Source: Primula veris
Lineage: Eukaryota; Streptophyta; Magnoliopsida; Ericales; Primulaceae
Assembly: GCA_963682055.1 (NCBI GenBank)
Contig: OY821749.1
Span: forward strand, 34,045,631 to 34,109,630
DNA: 64,000 nt
Reading direction: 5' to 3'
Numbering within the stretch: the first letter of the stretch is position 1; each line of letters starts with the position of its first letter. Shown here in pieces: positions 60,618 to 64,000 of the stretch. A program made the translations under genes and the position numbers. A model generated the notes under the pieces. The model was not told where the DNA came from. It was given only the letters and a program-made list of their open reading frames with translations, and searched no databases.

Positions 60618-62580
60618 GGAGTTGCTGTGAGCGTTCGCAGACCTGGTGATTATAATCCCTCATTAGCTGCAGCACTTGGGCCTAGTCAGCCTAATCTTCG
60701 GCTTAACTTATCTATTGTCGGATTATCTGCCGGGTAAGCCCGTAAAACTTGTAATTTAAACCTTGTTTGTTGCATTTTTTTTCTTAAAACCTGGACGCAA
60801 TTGGTCGAACAGCGAGGTTTTATGGTTTCGTAGATTGAAAAGGCTAGAATCCTTAAGCTTGATGTACCCAACTCTTTTCAACATTGAAAAGTTTATCTTA
60901 TTTGCTTAGAAGCTGCAACCAAACAATTCCTTAGTTTGGTTGTCAGGCTCATATTAAAATTCAGAAGTAAAGATTTTTTATTTATTTAATTCTTTAGACT
61001 CTTGGAAGGAGTCACCTGTTTAGCTATTTGTATACATATTGACCGATCCTAGAGGCTAGAACTGGCAGTTAGAAAAGAGATGAATCAGCAGTAAAATGTT
61101 AATGCCAATGAGAGGCTTGAATGAATTTTTAGTTACTTTTCTGTTGACTGTAGAGATGCTAAATGAACAGAAATTCTACAAGAAAAGTATCAAAAACCGA
61201 GTGCAGATACAGGGTGACTGTAGAGATGCTAAATGAAAAGTATCTTTAGTTATTTTTAGTTGGCTTTTTTGCTAAAATTCCAGATACAGGGTGAACCGAG
61301 TTTATCAAAAACCAGGAACAAATCATAATGAATGCAATTGCTAATGGTGATAAAACATGTCCATTTAAATATTTAGTGGTTGATTGCTTTTTGCGAGCTC
61401 TTAGGAGCTCCTATCTCAAGCTGTAAAAGCTTAACTTGAAAAAAATCGGGAAGCTGTGTGGTGTGCGAATGAAGCTGTAAAACCTTTCTCTACTGGGTCT
61501 TTAGTTCAGAAAGTTCTAGTTTGGGTTGCTTATATATGTCAGTTCTTGTGATTTTGCGGCTTTATACATGTGCAACACAATTGGTGGAATAGAGGGTCTA
61601 GATCGTCTTTTTGTTGGTGGTTTGCCTTCCTATTTTACTGAAACTCAAATAAGAGAGCTGCTGGAGTCGTTTGGGTATAATACTCGTTTGGCTATATTGA
61701 TAATCAACTTAATCCCCTATTTTCTTCTGTTTATAACTTTCTCTGAGAGAAGCTTTTTCTAAAAGTATGAAATGCATAAACTTATGCACTTCTCTTCTTG
61801 CTATCCAATAATTTCCTTATAATGATTCTGTGATTTGCGAAATCGAAATGGCTTTAAATTTAAGAATTGACTATGAAGGTGCTTGTGTTGTGTAAACAAT
61901 GTGAGATATTTAAATCGGTGCTTTTTACTACTCATTTCAAATAAACAATGTTAAAGTCCTAATGGTATTCATGAAGTAGATATCATTTGAAATACACATC
62001 AAATATCCAGTTCTCTTGATTTTTAATCTCCACCTTTTAAAAACTTAGTTTTTTTTTTTTTTTTTAATCTTTTGTTGTCTTTTATCTTACAATATATAAA
62101 TCTGTTTTCAAGTTTCTTACCATGAATTTATCAATCTATTACAAAGCTCTGCGTGGTTTTGATATCGTCAAGGATAGAGACACAAAAAATTCAAGGGATA
62201 TGGGTTCTGCCTGTATCAGGTGATTAAATATGTTAATGAACCTTTAATCATGGTCTGTTGCTTCTTAGCATTGTTTTTCATGATAAAAAAACATAAGGTT
62301 TTTAACTCATTTTAGCTTAATTATGTTTTATGTTCTAAATGTTGGGAATATATGAAGGATAGGATAGCACGTTGTTAAAGTTATAAGAAAAGATAAAGCC
62401 ACATCTACCAGCTTACTACCATAATTTCATTAGAAAACTAACTGAAGGCATCTATAGTAATAGTTTACTGCTGGTCATACGGCTTTTAGCCTTTCATGAG
62501 GTAGAAAAAATTATACAACCTTTTATTTTACATAATAATCTGAAGTTAAATTTATCAGGATCCTGCGGTTACAGACATTG
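60618..62580 (+). pseudogene. U2AF large subunit (U2AF65) partial pseudogene
   Basis: Homology to the splicing factor that binds the polypyrimidine tract, in the linker and second RRM. Pieces keep introns: 60618-60733 (GVAVSVRRPGDYNPSLAAAL, GPSQPNLRLNL), about 61578-61674 (GLDRLFVGGLPSYFTETQIR, ELLESFG), 62147-62219 (LRGFDIVKDRDTKNS) and 62559-62580 (DPAVTDIA). Decay: no acceptor AG before the second piece, a one-base loss near 62192 that shifts the frame before the end of the third, and homology that stops mid-exon at about 62580. RRM1 and the C-terminal UHM are absent. It is an unprocessed fragment, not a retrocopy. Confidence 0.8.
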
Positions 62581-62878
62581 CGGTTAAATCAAGCAAGTTG
62601 TAAACATAATGAACCAGTTATTTCTCCCTTTCTAAAAGATAACCCTCTTAATTTGCTTCAATACTGCAGCCAAACAAACACCAAAAAACTTGGAATTTTG
62701 AATATAAAATGATTTTGTACGGACCTCTTTTCATTAAAACTATACCAAATTCTACTTGTTCTTTCTATCTTAACTTGGGGAATTTATAATGCAAATTAAA
62801 TTTTAAATTCCTTTGTTTTTCCTTTCCTTGAATAAAAAATGAAGACGAAAGTAGTTTTAAGCTATTAGGGACGAAAGT

Positions 62879-63005
62879 AGTCCTGAAACGAGCTTAGAGC
62901 AAAAGTTTGGGCGAAAGGGGATAAAGTTTTCAGAAACAGGTGGTGGTGAGGTGGAGCTCACAGTGAGAAACGGTAGCTCACTAAAGCTTCACATAGCAGA
63001 TGGAC
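62879..63005 (+). pseudogene. 127-bp copy of PNSB2 exon 1
   Basis: Matches 41423-41549 of PNSB2 gene 1 at every base I compared, same orientation, starting AGTCCTGAAACGAGC and ending CATAGCAGATGGAC. It starts and ends inside the exon, so it has neither splice sites nor a start codon. The right end abuts tandem repeat block 2 directly. Confidence 0.95.
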
Positions 63006-64000
63006 CACGATTTTATTGAGATTTTAAATTGTTAATTTCTTTCTTCGATCTATGACCTATAATACATGGTTTTTTACTATTTTTCGTTTCTAACATTTTT
63101 TGCATGATTTTGTGGCTAACACACTTTTATTGAGATTTTTTACTGTCATTTTATTTCTTGGATTTATGCATTATACAACATGATTTTGACCTTTTTCATT
63201 TATTCATTTTTTTCATGATTTTGTGGCCTATATAACACGCTTTTATTGAGATTTCATTTTTTCATTTTATTTCTTTGATTTATGGCTTATAGTACATTTT
63301 TATTTTTTGCATTATATTGTAGGCGATAACACACGCTTTTATTTAGATTTTACATTGTCATTTTATTTCTTGTATTTATGGTTTATATTACATGGTTTTT
63401 AACGTTTTATTTTGTTCAACCTATTTTGCATGATTTTATGGCCTATAGCTCACGCTTTTATTGATATTTTAGTTCGTGTTTTTTTCTCTCTTGAATTTAT
63501 GGCCTTAGTACAAGTTTTTTTGTTTATCCTATTTTGCATGATTTTATGGCATGTAGCATACGCTTTTATTGATATTTTACATTGTCATTTTATATCTTGA
63601 ATTTATATCTAATAATACACGGTTTTTACCTTTTTTGTTTCTGCATTTTTTTCATGATTTTGTGGCCTATACCACACGTTTTTATTTTCATTTTAAATTA
63701 TCTTTTTCTTTCCTAGATTTATGGCATATAGTACACGATTTTTACCGTTTTCCGTTTCACCCCTTTTCTGCATGATTTTGTGACTTATAGCTCATTCATT
63801 TAGTGATATTTTATTTTCTCATTTTATTTCTTGGATTTATGGCTTACAGTACACTTTTTACCGTTTTCCGTTTTTGCCTTTTTTTGCATGATTTTGTGGC
63901 CCATGGCACACAATTTTATTGAGATTTTATATTGCCATTTTATTTCTTGGATTTATGGTTAATATTACGCTTTCTACCGTTTTTTTCGTTTCACCCTATT
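63006..64000. repeat. AT-rich tandem repeat, block 2
   Basis: Same repeat family as 54110-55300, continuing to the window end. CATGATTTT markers near 63103, 63213, 63428, 63537, 63650, 63769 and 63887, so units of about 110-120 bp. The first unit begins at CACGATTTTATTGAG, partway through the consensus. Confidence 0.85.

Overview
This is nuclear DNA from a flowering plant, most likely a eudicot. The genes are split by GT-AG introns and encode plant-specific proteins: an AP2/ERF factor, chloroplast NDH subunits and a HugZ-like FMN protein. The spaces between them hold LTR retrotransposons, MITEs, a LINE tail, a SINE-like unit and AT-rich tandem repeats. I cannot name the species. All coordinates were read by eye, and exon joins were chosen by GT-AG sites that keep the reading frame.

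Layout, left to right. (1) 152-1378: the last two coding exons of ribosomal protein uS7/RPS5. (2) 2236-13054: a complete Ty3/Gypsy element of the Tat type. Its two 686-bp LTRs look identical and are flanked by the 5-bp target duplication AATAC. It carries gag-protease, pol with a second RNase H, four 76-bp tandem repeats, and an antisense gene region with its own TATA box and G-boxes. It landed 430 bp upstream of the next gene. (3) 13485-22282: a 20-exon importin-beta gene (IMB3/KETCH1 type, about 1129 aa). (4) 24289-25155: an intronless ERF gene of the RAP2.11/ERN1 type. (5) 26949-29004: a seven-exon Cu/Zn superoxide dismutase with a LINE remnant in intron 4. (6) 29871-31933, minus strand: a ten-exon HugZ-like FMN-binding split-barrel protein.

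(7) 33051-33555: a hAT-type MITE containing a SINE-like unit. (8) 33633-40744 and 46520-53350: two Copia elements in opposite orientation. Their bodies are nearly the same and share coding breaks, but their LTRs differ. Each has matching LTRs and its own 5-bp target duplication. They bracket (9) a tandem pair of NDH subunit genes of the PNSB2/NDF2 type (41321-43510 and 44203-46046). The first of these holds two MITEs in its second intron.

(10) 54110-55300 and 63006-64000: two blocks of one AT-rich tandem repeat. The 7.7 kb between them contains gene debris: an NPY/NPH3-like exon, a frameshifted fragment of U2AF large subunit, and an apparently exact 127-bp copy of PNSB2 exon 1. The arrangement suggests one array that was interrupted by an insertion or a repair event.

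The host genes belong to different housekeeping and plastid functions and do not form a pathway. The best candidates for unusual biology are the young Tat element with its antisense transcription unit, the coding-dead but mobile Copia pair, and the 127-bp templated exon copy beside the tandem repeat.
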